Below are positions 32,212 through 38,873 of a stretch of DNA of 38,873 nt, piece after piece. The notes beneath the pieces are model-generated. The model was not told the origin of the DNA. It did not search any database and saw only the letters and a program-made list of their open reading frames with translations. The translations under genes and the position numbers were made by a program. Each line of letters begins with the position of its first letter. Positions within the stretch are counted from its first letter, which is position 1. This DNA is from Blastopirellula marina (GTDB lineage: Bacteria > Planctomycetota > Planctomycetia > Pirellulales > Thermoguttaceae): the NCBI GenBank assembly GCA_020721965.1, contig DYLS01000035.1, positions 4,914-43,786 of the forward strand. The letters are read 5' to 3'.

Positions 32212-32754
32212 TCACCCTTCCCACGCGAGATCTGGTCCTGCGTCGGACACCCCCTGGCGGGCATAGGCCTGGCGCGCGATCGCGGCGTCCTGGACCGCAC
32301 GCAAGCGGCGGCTGATTTCTTCTCTCCTGGCCGTCATCCGTCGCTCGCAATAATGCTCGATCTCGAGAATGTCCGCCAATAAACACCGGCAGTTTTGCAG
32401 CCGTCCCGCCGTTTCTTGCCGCAATTCCTCGCTTCGCCAAACTCGGCTGGCGGGGTCTTCCGTGCGATACGGTTCCAACTCCGACTCCAATCGCTGTACC
32501 TCCTGAAGGTGCCTCTGCTTCCAGGCCAATAACTCCAGCAATCCTTCCACATCCCCCGCGTCCACGAGTTCCGCTTGACGGCGGCAGACCCCCAACAATT
32601 CCGCCAAAAGCGATTGCTTGCGGCGAACGAGATCCGCTAATCGGTCCGCGGTAGTCGCAGCGACTGTCACGCTCTCAGGTTTCTGTGGCATGGCGTACAT
32701 GATCCGCGCAAAGTTATCTCGACCGACCAGCGCCGAGGTCCGCCCCGTCCCCAT
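32212..32754 (-). CDS. FlgN-like helical protein (possible flagellar export chaperone)
   Basis: This 180-residue product is almost entirely helical and charged. It resembles FlgN in plan: a helix with LADLVRRKQSLLAELLGVCRR, a central DVEGLLELLAWKQRHLQEVQ block (FlgN family: LxxllxxKQxLlxxLe), and a second long helix to the end. FlgN is the chaperone for the hook-filament junction proteins FlgK and FlgL. Similarity is weak, and the position between a TPR protein and the kinase gene is the main support. The start is unclear: 32754, 32700 and 32691 are all possible and none has a good ribosome site. Confidence 0.55.
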   Translation of the reverse strand: MGTGRTSALVGRDNFARIMYAMPQKPESVTVAATTADRLADLVRRKQSLLAELLGVCRRQAELVDAGDVEGLLELLAWKQRHLQEVQRLESELEPYRTEDPASRVWRSEELRQETAGRLQNCRCLLADILEIEHYCERRMTARREEISRRLRAVQDAAIARQAYARQGVSDAGPDLAWEG

Positions 32755-32781
32755 CGCAATCGCGGGTCGCTGTTGCGGCAG

Positions 32782-35223
32782 TCAAGGCAACGACTCCTCC
32801 AACTCCTGCAAACGTTTGCTCCACCCCACCGCGTCGGAAATCGTGGTGGCCGCGAAGTCGGTGTCCTTGGGTAAACGTTGCAATACGATCTTGGCCTGCC
32901 CCAGGGCGCTTCGCGACTCCTGGTCACGTCCCATCGCCCGATAGCAGCGCACGATCTGCACATAGGCTTCCAAAACTTCCGGTCGGGCTTGGAAGCGATT
33001 GAGCACGGCATGATAGGCTTCCAGCGCCTCCGTGAATTGCCCCAAGCGATAGCACACGTCGCCCAACCCGAAATAGGTGTTCCTGAGCAGTATCAATTCC
33101 TCACCGATCAATTGCCGCTGATTGGCGCGCTCGTTCATTCGTTGGCGAACCGCTTCGTAATTTGCCTTGGCTGCCAGAAGACGATTCTGCGCATCGCGTC
33201 GCAACGGTAGCCGATCCCCATCCTCTGCTTCATTCGACGGCGAAGAAAGCCCCAGGGATTGTACGGCTGTTCGGCGATACACTTCCGCCAACTCGTAGCG
33301 TGCCGCAGGCTCCTGCTCATCCAGAGGGTATCGCGTGATGGCCTCTTCGAGGCGGGTGATCGCTTCCTTATCCCGCCCCTGTTCGTAGTACAACTGGGCC
33401 AGGGCAAACAACGATGCACGCCATTCGCGGCTACTCGGAGCCAAGTCGCCGATCAAGTTTTGCAAGAGGACGCTCTCCGCTTGAGCGTAATCCCCTTTCT
33501 CCTGATAGGCGTGCGAGGCTAGCCAGCGCGCCTCGTACGATGCGGCATCTTTCGCGTGGAATTCCATGCACTCCCGCAGCACGAGGAGCGCTTCGTCCAA
33601 TCGCCCCAAGGCCAGCAAGCATTCGCCCAATCGCAGAAGGGCTACCGAATTTCTCCGCTTGGCCTCGTTCCGCAAGTATTCGCGCAACACACGCGAAGCC
33701 CGACTGAACGACCAACCGGCAAGATAATTTTCCGCCGCGTCCCACAGATCTTCGGGATAGGCCCTGGTAGCCGCCCGCGTTTTGGCCAACCGCGTAAACT
33801 CGTCGCCCGCCAACCGAAAATGCCGACGTGCTTCGTTCAACAGGTCTTCTGCCTTACTCAACGGCTGACCCTCGGATTGCTGGACCAAGCGCTGTGCCCA
33901 ATCACGGTGGATTCTGCCTCGAAAGCCATGCGTCTCACCGATCGCAAAAACGGGGGGCATGGACTCTGAAAGCTGAAGGCAGGCGGCATATTCTCCTTGG
34001 CTTAAAAACTGCTCCAGGGCAGCGATCGTCTCGTCGCGGACTTCCTGCAAGGAAACCCATCGGTTGACGAATGTCTCTGGATCGGTGACGCCACCGAGAA
34101 CGCTCGCAAGCCCCGCCACCACCTCTTGGATTCGCCCGAGACGACGATTGAGTTGGGCCATTCGAAATCGGGCTGCCCAGGCCTCGGGCGTACCGGCAAA
34201 ACGAATCCCGGTTTTTTCGTAGAGGTTCACGGCGGTGTCGATGTCGCCAGCCAATTCCGCGCATTGGGCTTGCAGCAGGGCGGCCTGGGCCAGAAGGCTG
34301 CCATCGGCCAGGGCCTGCTTTGCCACGCCCTGTAAAACCTTTTCGGCCTCCGTCACGTGTTGGTGGTATTTCTGCTGTTTCTCGGGTGAATCTAGCGGCT
34401 CGAGCTGTTGTGCTTCCAAAATGGAGATTTGCGCTCGGAGCACACCACTCTCGGCCGTTTGCGCCCCCGCCGGACTTAAACGACTCAAGGCCTCGGCTGC
34501 GTCCGCGGGTCGCCGCATTTGGAGCAAGATCTTGGCACGCTGACGGTAAGCAGCATTGCGACTTTCAACAGTTAAATCCGGAATCTTGAGAAATTCCTCG
34601 TTGTATCGCAGGGCATCCTCCAAGTTGGGCTGCGGGTCCAGGTACGACGACTCGGCAAGCAGCCACAAAACACGAGGCTGATAGGCCGGATCCAGCTTCG
34701 CCGCTTCGCTCAGCTCCGCGCGACTCTCACTGAAACGGTTCGTGAAGTGCAAACTGCGGCCCAGTAAAAATCTCCCTTGGGCTTCCCAACCGGGAGGAAA
34801 CCCGCTAGACGCCGCGGCGGAGAGATAGGCAGCGGCGAGGGCGTATTGCCGCGTCCGCTCCTTTCCCTCACTGCGATCGCCTTCCCGAGAGTGCCAGGCC
34901 CCAATCGCGAAAGTGGCCGCTCGATACGTCGCGTCATCGACGTTCCGGGCCGCCAGGACTTTCTCCGACAACAGCTTCAACCGGCCGTAGTCTTCCTCGG
35001 CCAAAGCCTCGAGAACGGCCTCCGCGGTGATCGGCGGCTCCCTCGATAACAGCATGTAGGTTGTAACGCCCGCCGTGACCAGGATGGAAACCGCCCCCGC
35101 CAGCACAACCCAGCGCCAGCGGCGCAGGAACCCACGCGGGGACGGCTGGGCACCTTCCTCACCGCCCGATGTCTTCTGTGGAGCCTCTTGCTTCGGTTGT
35201 TGTTCTGCTTCCTCGTCAACCAT
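32782..35223 (-). CDS. Membrane-anchored TPR-repeat protein
   Basis: From ATG 35223 the product has 813 residues: a charged cytosolic tail of ~30, one membrane helix (about 35-55, WVVLAGAVSILVTAGVTTYML), and then about 730 residues of helical TPR-like repeats, probably outside the cytoplasm. Examples are AEALSRLSPAGAQ, ARWLASHAYQEKGDYAQAES, FALAQLYYEQGRDKEAITRL and VCYRLGQFTEALEAYHAVLN. TPRs act as protein-docking scaffolds. It is coded upstream of, and in line with, the FlgN-like, kinase and activator genes. Some flagellar motors use TPR-rich periplasmic proteins (PflA in Campylobacter); a similar role here is a hypothesis only. Confidence 0.8.
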   Translation of the reverse strand: MVDEEAEQQPKQEAPQKTSGGEEGAQPSPRGFLRRWRWVVLAGAVSILVTAGVTTYMLLSREPPITAEAVLEALAEEDYGRLKLLSEKVLAARNVDDATYRAATFAIGAWHSREGDRSEGKERTRQYALAAAYLSAAASSGFPPGWEAQGRFLLGRSLHFTNRFSESRAELSEAAKLDPAYQPRVLWLLAESSYLDPQPNLEDALRYNEEFLKIPDLTVESRNAAYRQRAKILLQMRRPADAAEALSRLSPAGAQTAESGVLRAQISILEAQQLEPLDSPEKQQKYHQHVTEAEKVLQGVAKQALADGSLLAQAALLQAQCAELAGDIDTAVNLYEKTGIRFAGTPEAWAARFRMAQLNRRLGRIQEVVAGLASVLGGVTDPETFVNRWVSLQEVRDETIAALEQFLSQGEYAACLQLSESMPPVFAIGETHGFRGRIHRDWAQRLVQQSEGQPLSKAEDLLNEARRHFRLAGDEFTRLAKTRAATRAYPEDLWDAAENYLAGWSFSRASRVLREYLRNEAKRRNSVALLRLGECLLALGRLDEALLVLRECMEFHAKDAASYEARWLASHAYQEKGDYAQAESVLLQNLIGDLAPSSREWRASLFALAQLYYEQGRDKEAITRLEEAITRYPLDEQEPAARYELAEVYRRTAVQSLGLSSPSNEAEDGDRLPLRRDAQNRLLAAKANYEAVRQRMNERANQRQLIGEELILLRNTYFGLGDVCYRLGQFTEALEAYHAVLNRFQARPEVLEAYVQIVRCYRAMGRDQESRSALGQAKIVLQRLPKDTDFAATTISDAVGWSKRLQELEESLP

Positions 35224-35407
35224 GCTCGCCACGCAGTCCTTTCCCAGCCGTCCTTTCCAACGGCGCATCGGGGGCGGTCGTCGGACGAACCGACCTGGGT
35301 ACCGGAAAAACCCCGCTGCCTATCTACCGAAAAGGCGGGATGAGTGTCAATGCGGCTTGACTTGGACCGCCGAGGCGACGAAAGATTGACGGCTTGGCCC
35401 TTCGACC

Positions 35408-35423
35408 GCCCCTGGGCCGGGGC
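35408..35423. terminator. GC-rich stem-loop between the corrinoid and TPR genes
   Basis: GCCCC and GGGGC flank a 6-base loop about 70 bp after the corrinoid-protein stop codon. The stem is short and no U-run follows on the minus strand, so a terminator role is weakly supported. Confidence 0.2.
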
Positions 35424-35492
35424 TTGCCCGGAACAACCGCCCATGCGGGGGGGCCTGACGCTCGGCAACGGCGCAGGGATGAGCCGGTGGCA

Positions 35493-36140
35493 TTACGCGG
35501 GATGGATTCCGGCCACCTGACAGGCAAACCGGAGACCGTCGGCCGCCGTCCTGCCGTAGAAGTCGCAACCGGCCTTTTCGGCCAGCAGTTCACTGGCAGC
35601 AGCTCCACCCACCATCAAGGACAGCCCCTCACGCAGACCTGCCGCGCAGATCGCCTCCACCGTGGCCACAACCGAAGAATAGCAGGTCGTCAGAAGGAGG
35701 CTCATCCCCACCACAGCCGGCTGGTGTTCGCGAATGGCCTGCACAAACTTTTCCGGCGGGGCGTCCACTCCCAAATCCACCACCTGGAAGCCTGCCCCCT
35801 GCAACATCATCACCACAATATCCTTGCCGATGTCGTGGACGTCGTGCTGGACTGTACCAATCACGGCGGTGGCCCTGTGCGAGGCGGCTGCCTGCTCGCC
35901 CGGTCCCAAGCGAGGACCGAGTTCGGCCATGATGTTCTTCATGATCATGCCGCCGAACATCAAGTCGGGTAGAAAGCATTCTTCGCGGCTAAAACGATTA
36001 CCCAACTCAATCATCCCGCGATTGCACTCGGCCAGAATCTCTGCTGGTGGGACTCCGCCTTCCAGTTGTGATTGCAACAACTCCATCACCCGCGGTTCGT
36101 CACAGACCGCGATCGCCTCGGCTAAGCAATGATCCGCCAT
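35493..36140 (-). CDS. Corrinoid (B12-binding) methyltransferase protein, MtaC/MtbC-like
   Basis: The 215-residue protein has the two-domain plan of corrinoid carriers: a helical cap (1-85) and a Rossmann-like B12-binding domain (about 90-210). The cobalt-ligating motif DxHxxG is DVHDIG with His102, followed by VGMSLLLTTCYSS (S-x-L) and MVGGAAAS (GG). These proteins pass methyl groups between a substrate-specific methyltransferase and a UroD/MtaA-type partner. The expected partner is coded upstream (36720-37925). A GGAGGGG ribosome site lies 7 bp before the ATG. No substrate-activating methyltransferase or reductive activator is in view, so the substrate is unknown. Confidence 0.92.
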   Translation of the reverse strand: MADHCLAEAIAVCDEPRVMELLQSQLEGGVPPAEILAECNRGMIELGNRFSREECFLPDLMFGGMIMKNIMAELGPRLGPGEQAAASHRATAVIGTVQHDVHDIGKDIVVMMLQGAGFQVVDLGVDAPPEKFVQAIREHQPAVVGMSLLLTTCYSSVVATVEAICAAGLREGLSLMVGGAAASELLAEKAGCDFYGRTAADGLRFACQVAGIHPA

Positions 36141-36218
36141 TTACAATCCCCTCCGAAAGATGCGGACTTCGGCCCGAACTGGATCCCCTCCCATCGGGCC
36201 GAGCGGCCTACGATCTCG

Positions 36219-36425
36219 TCAGAACGACAGCAAAACCTGCCAAATGTACATATATCCCAGCGCGTCGATATCCTGCCACACGCGGCGCATCAGCTCGCTA
36301 TCCCCTTGAATCGGTGGCAAATCCCCGACCTTTTCCTCCCACGGGAAACAGGTCCCCGGCGGGCGTTTCGCTGGCTGCACTGGCTCCGTTTTCACCGCCT
36401 CATTCACCATTTCGCTGCCTTCCAC
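36219..36425 (-). CDS. Unknown 68-residue protein in the corrinoid operon
   Basis: I do not recognise this protein. The start is GTG 36425 with an ideal ribosome site, AGGAGG five bases upstream, which is the main reason to believe it. The sequence has an N-terminal Glu/Lys/Pro-rich part, a Cys in GTCFPWEEKVGDLP, then an amphipathic helix (MRRVWQDIDALGYMYIWQVL). No membrane or signal segment. It lies 78 bp before the corrinoid-protein gene and 294 bp after the UroD-like gene, so it is probably cotranscribed with both. A role as a small accessory subunit is a guess. Confidence 0.6.
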   Translation of the reverse strand: MEGSEMVNEAVKTEPVQPAKRPPGTCFPWEEKVGDLPPIQGDSELMRRVWQDIDALGYMYIWQVLLSF

Positions 36426-36435
36426 TGTTCCCTCC

Positions 36436-36499
36436 TGTGATTGTCGTCCACTATGATTGTTGTCTTCTATGATTGCTGTCTATTGTGATTGCTGTCTAC
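36436..36499. repeat. Degenerate 16-bp tandem array, 4 units
   Basis: Four units of exactly 16 bp start at 36436, 36452, 36468 and 36484, with the consensus TRTGATTGCTGTCTAC. The array abuts the ribosome site of the 68-residue gene, in the 294-bp spacer below the UroD-like gene. Only the array, and nothing else clear, is seen in that spacer beside the hairpin at its far end. Confidence 0.85.
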
Positions 36500-36698
36500 T
36501 CCAGCGGGCTGCGTATGGCGGCGCAACCATCACAGCCAAAACACGTGACAGGATTGGCACCTATTACCCCTTCCGCCTCGTCGCTCGGCCGATCGATCCC
36601 GAACCGATCCCTTCCCGCATTGGGATTTCGACCCAAGCCGTTTCTATTCCTCTACCCCGATAGTAGCCCCGGGAGCCGACAGCCCCCCCGCAAAACGC

Positions 36699-36719
36699 GG
36701 TGATTTGCCCGAAATCACC
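36699..36719. terminator. Stem-loop directly after the UroD-like stop codon
   Basis: Perfect 8-bp arms GGTGATTT and AAATCACC around a 5-base loop begin at the base after the stop codon. On the minus strand a second small stem CCGC-GTTTT-GCGG follows immediately. There is no U-run, so it is more likely an mRNA-stabilising or partial-termination structure that would lower expression of the downstream small and corrinoid genes relative to the methyltransferase. Confidence 0.45.
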
Positions 36720-37925
36720 TCAGTAAACGCCGAACTTTCGAGCGGCCTCGGTGAGCGCCCGCAGGTTCTCGACTTTCGTATCGTTTTGCATGATGGCCCC
36801 GGCATCCAGGATGTAACCGCCGTCTTTGGCGACCCCGTCCAGTACCTTCTTGCAATATTCCCGGACATCCTCCGGCCTGCCGAAAGCCAAAAGATCGTTT
36901 GGAATACCACCGCTGATACAGAACTTGTGTCCCACTTCGCGATGCACTTCGAAGATATCGCCGCGGTCCACATGATAGACGATGCTGAGGTCGGGAAGCT
37001 GGGCAATGTACTTGAGGTTGGGATTCCATTCCCCTTCGGCGTAAAACAATACCTGATGCCCTTTCGCCCAAAGGGCCTCGATAATCTCTTTGAGCGACGG
37101 CCAATAAAATCTCTCGAACTGTTGCGGTGAGAGAAAAGGCACGCAGCCCCGATGCATCCACAGGCCGATCGGAACGTTCTTGTCGGGATCCGCGCCGGAT
37201 AAAGCGACATGATATAGGTGCGGTGTCAGGGCCTCACAGGCCTTGAGCACCTTGTCCGGCTGCCGGTACATATCCATGCACAGCCCCCGATAGCCACGGA
37301 GCTTATCCGCCAGGATATCGAAGGGGGCCTTCAGAATGCCTGCGATCGCGGAGACGGTACCGCACTGCGAACGGAGCCTCGGCACCTGGCCGCCGAGCGC
37401 CCCGAAGTAATCCATCATTGCCATGCCGCCCAGCACAAAGGACATATTGTTGCGGAACGTGTTGGGCTGTCCTTCCGCAACGACATCCCGCGACACGCGG
37501 GGCAGCCAAACGTTGACTAGAAAACCGGTGGGATCCTCGATCAAGGCGTCGTACTCATTCGGACGCATCCAGGCGTTGTCTTCCGGCGGTTCGAGGTATT
37601 GGAATGGAACATTGGCCGGAACGTCCACCCCGGGAACCCCGTAATAGCGCAGGTTGATGGCCTGCACCAAACCGGTCCACACATAGACCATGTTGGCCAC
37701 CACCGCGTCCCAGTCGAAGTCCTGGGCGCACTTCAGCACGGCATCCAATGCCTTATGGTAGTCGTGCGTCACTTCTTGGATCGTGTAGCCCGCGTACACC
37801 GCTGTGAATTCGGCCACGAACGGACGAATCGGCACCATGTCGGGCTTTTCGTTCCGCATGGCCGTAACATATCGCTTGAGCCTTCTTTGATAGCGTTCCT
37901 CGATCGCGTCGATCCCATCCACCAT
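36720..37925 (-). CDS. UroD/MtaA-family methyltransferase-like protein
   Basis: The 401-residue protein belongs to the uroporphyrinogen decarboxylase superfamily, in the corrinoid-linked methyltransferase branch rather than haem synthesis. Family features are the N-terminal RYVTAMRNEKPDMVPIRPF, the mid-barrel GLWMHRGCVPFLSP block, and the C-terminal ISGGIPNDLLAFGRPEDVRE. Possible zinc ligands are His258, Cys261, Glu297, His318 and Cys336; the HxC spacing of MtaA is HxxC here, so the metal site is not assured. A corrinoid protein two genes on supports methyl transfer to or from B12, probably in C1 or methoxy/methylamine metabolism. GGAGGGG lies 8 bp before ATG 37925. Confidence 0.85.
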   Translation of the reverse strand: MVDGIDAIEERYQRRLKRYVTAMRNEKPDMVPIRPFVAEFTAVYAGYTIQEVTHDYHKALDAVLKCAQDFDWDAVVANMVYVWTGLVQAINLRYYGVPGVDVPANVPFQYLEPPEDNAWMRPNEYDALIEDPTGFLVNVWLPRVSRDVVAEGQPNTFRNNMSFVLGGMAMMDYFGALGGQVPRLRSQCGTVSAIAGILKAPFDILADKLRGYRGLCMDMYRQPDKVLKACEALTPHLYHVALSGADPDKNVPIGLWMHRGCVPFLSPQQFERFYWPSLKEIIEALWAKGHQVLFYAEGEWNPNLKYIAQLPDLSIVYHVDRGDIFEVHREVGHKFCISGGIPNDLLAFGRPEDVREYCKKVLDGVAKDGGYILDAGAIMQNDTKVENLRALTEAARKFGVY

Positions 37926-38312
37926 TCTCGATTCCCCTCCGAATCTTCCGCCGGGCCAATCTGCGAAATCGGGCCTTCTCTCCCGATAGGGCGGGACCTC
38001 CGCCCTCGGCTACCGTTCACCAACGGCCCGATAGCATCTGCGGACCATCAATCCCCAGCCACGTCCCCCAGGCGTACCCCTCTTCCACGCATTCAGAGTA
38101 TGACGCCCACGGATGGGGCATGTCAACGCGGTCGTGGCCGGAAAAGAGTTTTCCGCTAGCTTTCCTGCTGAGATGGAAGGGCTGCCCACGACCGCCGGGT
38201 CACCGTCCGCCGCATGCCGATTCGCGAAGATTCCGGCAAGCCGCCCCCACGATCGCGGGCCACAAGATGCGGAAATCAAGCCCAATTCCAAGAAGAGAAT
38301 AGAGAATCCCGT
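37926..38312. other. Gene-free spacer upstream of the UroD-like gene
   Basis: I see no coding region in these 387 bp. Two inverted repeats are visible: AGGGCGG-GACCT-CCGCCCT at 37988-38006, about 65 bp upstream of the UroD-like start, and CGGAAAA-GAG-TTTTCCG at 38139-38155. The first could be an operator or leader hairpin for the corrinoid operon, the second the end of the lipoprotein transcript. I looked for a cobalamin riboswitch B12-box (GCCACTG) on the minus strand and did not find one. Confidence 0.5.
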
Positions 38313-38792
38313 TCATTCGGAAATATCGAACGTGAACTCATTCGGCCCGGCTTGCGTCACCTCGCATTCGAACGGCGTCTGCTGCCAGTCGTTGTATTTC
38401 GCCGGCAACAAGGGCCGAGGTGCCGAGGCGTAGGGGTCGGCAGTGGCCTGCTGGACCTGCATTTGATCGTAATTGCTCCCCTCCGAGGATGCAGGAATGC
38501 TCACCTTGGATACAAGAACCTTGTATTTCCCGGCCATTGCCCCCTCGGCCATCGCATTACCCTCGCCGAAACTCTTGATGACGGCGACCCCGGACTCGTC
38601 GGTCTTCCCCTGGCCGCCCCGACCGTTCGGGTCCAACGGATGAAGTCGCACGTCTGCCCCCAGTAACGGCTGCCCCTTCTGAGTGATGGTTATTTTGACA
38701 GGATAGGTCTTGAACGTCACTTGGGGTTCCTTGGAGCAACCCAGAAGAACGAGACCGCCGGCCAACAGAGCCACACCAAGCACCGATTTCAT
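38313..38792 (-). CDS. Small lipoprotein with carboxypeptidase-regulatory-like domain
   Basis: From ATG 38792 this 159-residue protein has a lipoprotein signal: KSVLGVALLAGGLVLLGC, with the lipobox LLGC placing the lipidated Cys at about residue 19. The rest is a single beta-sandwich-like domain with YPVKITITQKGQPLLGADV, KTDESGVAVIKSF and MAGKYKVLVSKVSIP, typical of the many small secreted lipoproteins of planctomycetes. A perfect AGGAGG lies 6 bp before the ATG, so the longer frame to 38861 is rejected. Function unknown. It is not clearly linked to the downstream corrinoid genes. Confidence 0.8.
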   Translation of the reverse strand: MKSVLGVALLAGGLVLLGCSKEPQVTFKTYPVKITITQKGQPLLGADVRLHPLDPNGRGGQGKTDESGVAVIKSFGEGNAMAEGAMAGKYKVLVSKVSIPASSEGSNYDQMQVQQATADPYASAPRPLLPAKYNDWQQTPFECEVTQAGPNEFTFDISE

Positions 38793-38836
38793 AGCCCGCC
38801 TCCTACAAAAGGTTCCTAAAAACGAAGCGCCAACGT

Positions 38837-38851
38837 CGCAATTCGATTGCG
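38837..38851. promoter_or_regulatory. Inverted repeat upstream of the lipoprotein gene
   Basis: CGCAAT and ATTGCG flank TCG, with a further ATTGCG just to the right. It lies 45-60 bp upstream of the lipoprotein start and could be an operator; the sequence toward the window edge (minus strand TTATACTGTAAT) contains a TATACT that could be a -10 element. Weak evidence. Confidence 0.25.
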
Positions 38852-38873
38852 TATTGCGCACATTACAGTATAA

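Noticed and set aside
37926-38312. Cobalamin riboswitch upstream of the corrinoid operon
   Set aside because: No B12-box-like GCCACTG or the surrounding fold could be found on the minus strand.
1-38873. tRNA or rRNA genes
   Set aside because: I looked for conserved tRNA T-loop/CCA patterns and rRNA words in the spacers and saw none; a covariance scan would be needed to exclude them fully.

Overview
The window is a long, nearly contiguous flagellar locus from a bacterium that is most likely a planctomycete. It has moderate-to-high GC. The lineage call is an inference from a divergent but full flagellar gene set, spacer-rich layout, a sulfotransferase gene, a small lipoprotein with a regulatory-like beta domain, and a sigma-54 two-component pair; no marker gene (rRNA, ribosomal protein) is present to confirm it. 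Apart from one gene, everything is coded on the minus strand, so the biological reading order runs from high to low coordinates.

Reading order, right to left. 38792-35493: a small lipoprotein, then an apparent three-gene unit of a UroD/MtaA-like methyltransferase-family protein, a 68-residue unknown protein with a textbook Shine-Dalgarno, and a B12-binding corrinoid protein. 35223-29472: a large membrane-anchored TPR protein, a FlgN-like coiled-coil protein, and a histidine kinase / sigma-54 activator pair (FlrB/FlrC-like). 28888-7184: the core flagellar run flgB-flgC-fliE-fliF-fliG-fliH-fliI-fliJ-motE/ylxF-like-fliK-flgD-flgE-flbD-motA-motB-fliL-fliN-fliO-fliP-fliQ-fliR-flhB. 7127-5799: a plus-strand PAPS-type sulfotransferase breaks the run. 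4755-160: flhA, flhF and an flhG-like gene. The genes cover the type III export gate (FlhA, FlhB, FliO, FliP, FliQ, FliR), export ATPase complex (FliH, FliI, FliJ), MS-ring and switch (FliF, FliG, FliN), proximal rod (FlgB, FlgC, FliE), hook (FlgD, FlgE, FliK), stator (MotA, MotB, FliL) and control (FlhF, FlhG-like, FlbD, kinase and activator). fliM, distal rod, L/P ring, filament and chemotaxis genes are not here.

Unusual protein features: FliN carries three copies of the FliM-type N-terminal EIxxLL motif while fliM is missing from its usual place; the hook protein is about twice normal length and contains two tandem Fn3-like repeats; the FlhG-like protein has lost the Walker A lysine; FlhB has NPTE instead of NPTH at the autocleavage site; FlgD is short.

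Unusual non-coding features: the spacers hold two families of short elements with terminal inverted repeats (about 165 bp and 115-150 bp, three copies each, MITE-like) and at least six degenerate tandem arrays with strict periods of 11, 12, 16, 18, 20 and 20 bp, each with its own sequence and almost all confined to spacers between flagellar genes. A good sigma-54 (-24/-12) promoter candidate precedes flgB, with one of the short elements sitting between it and the gene.
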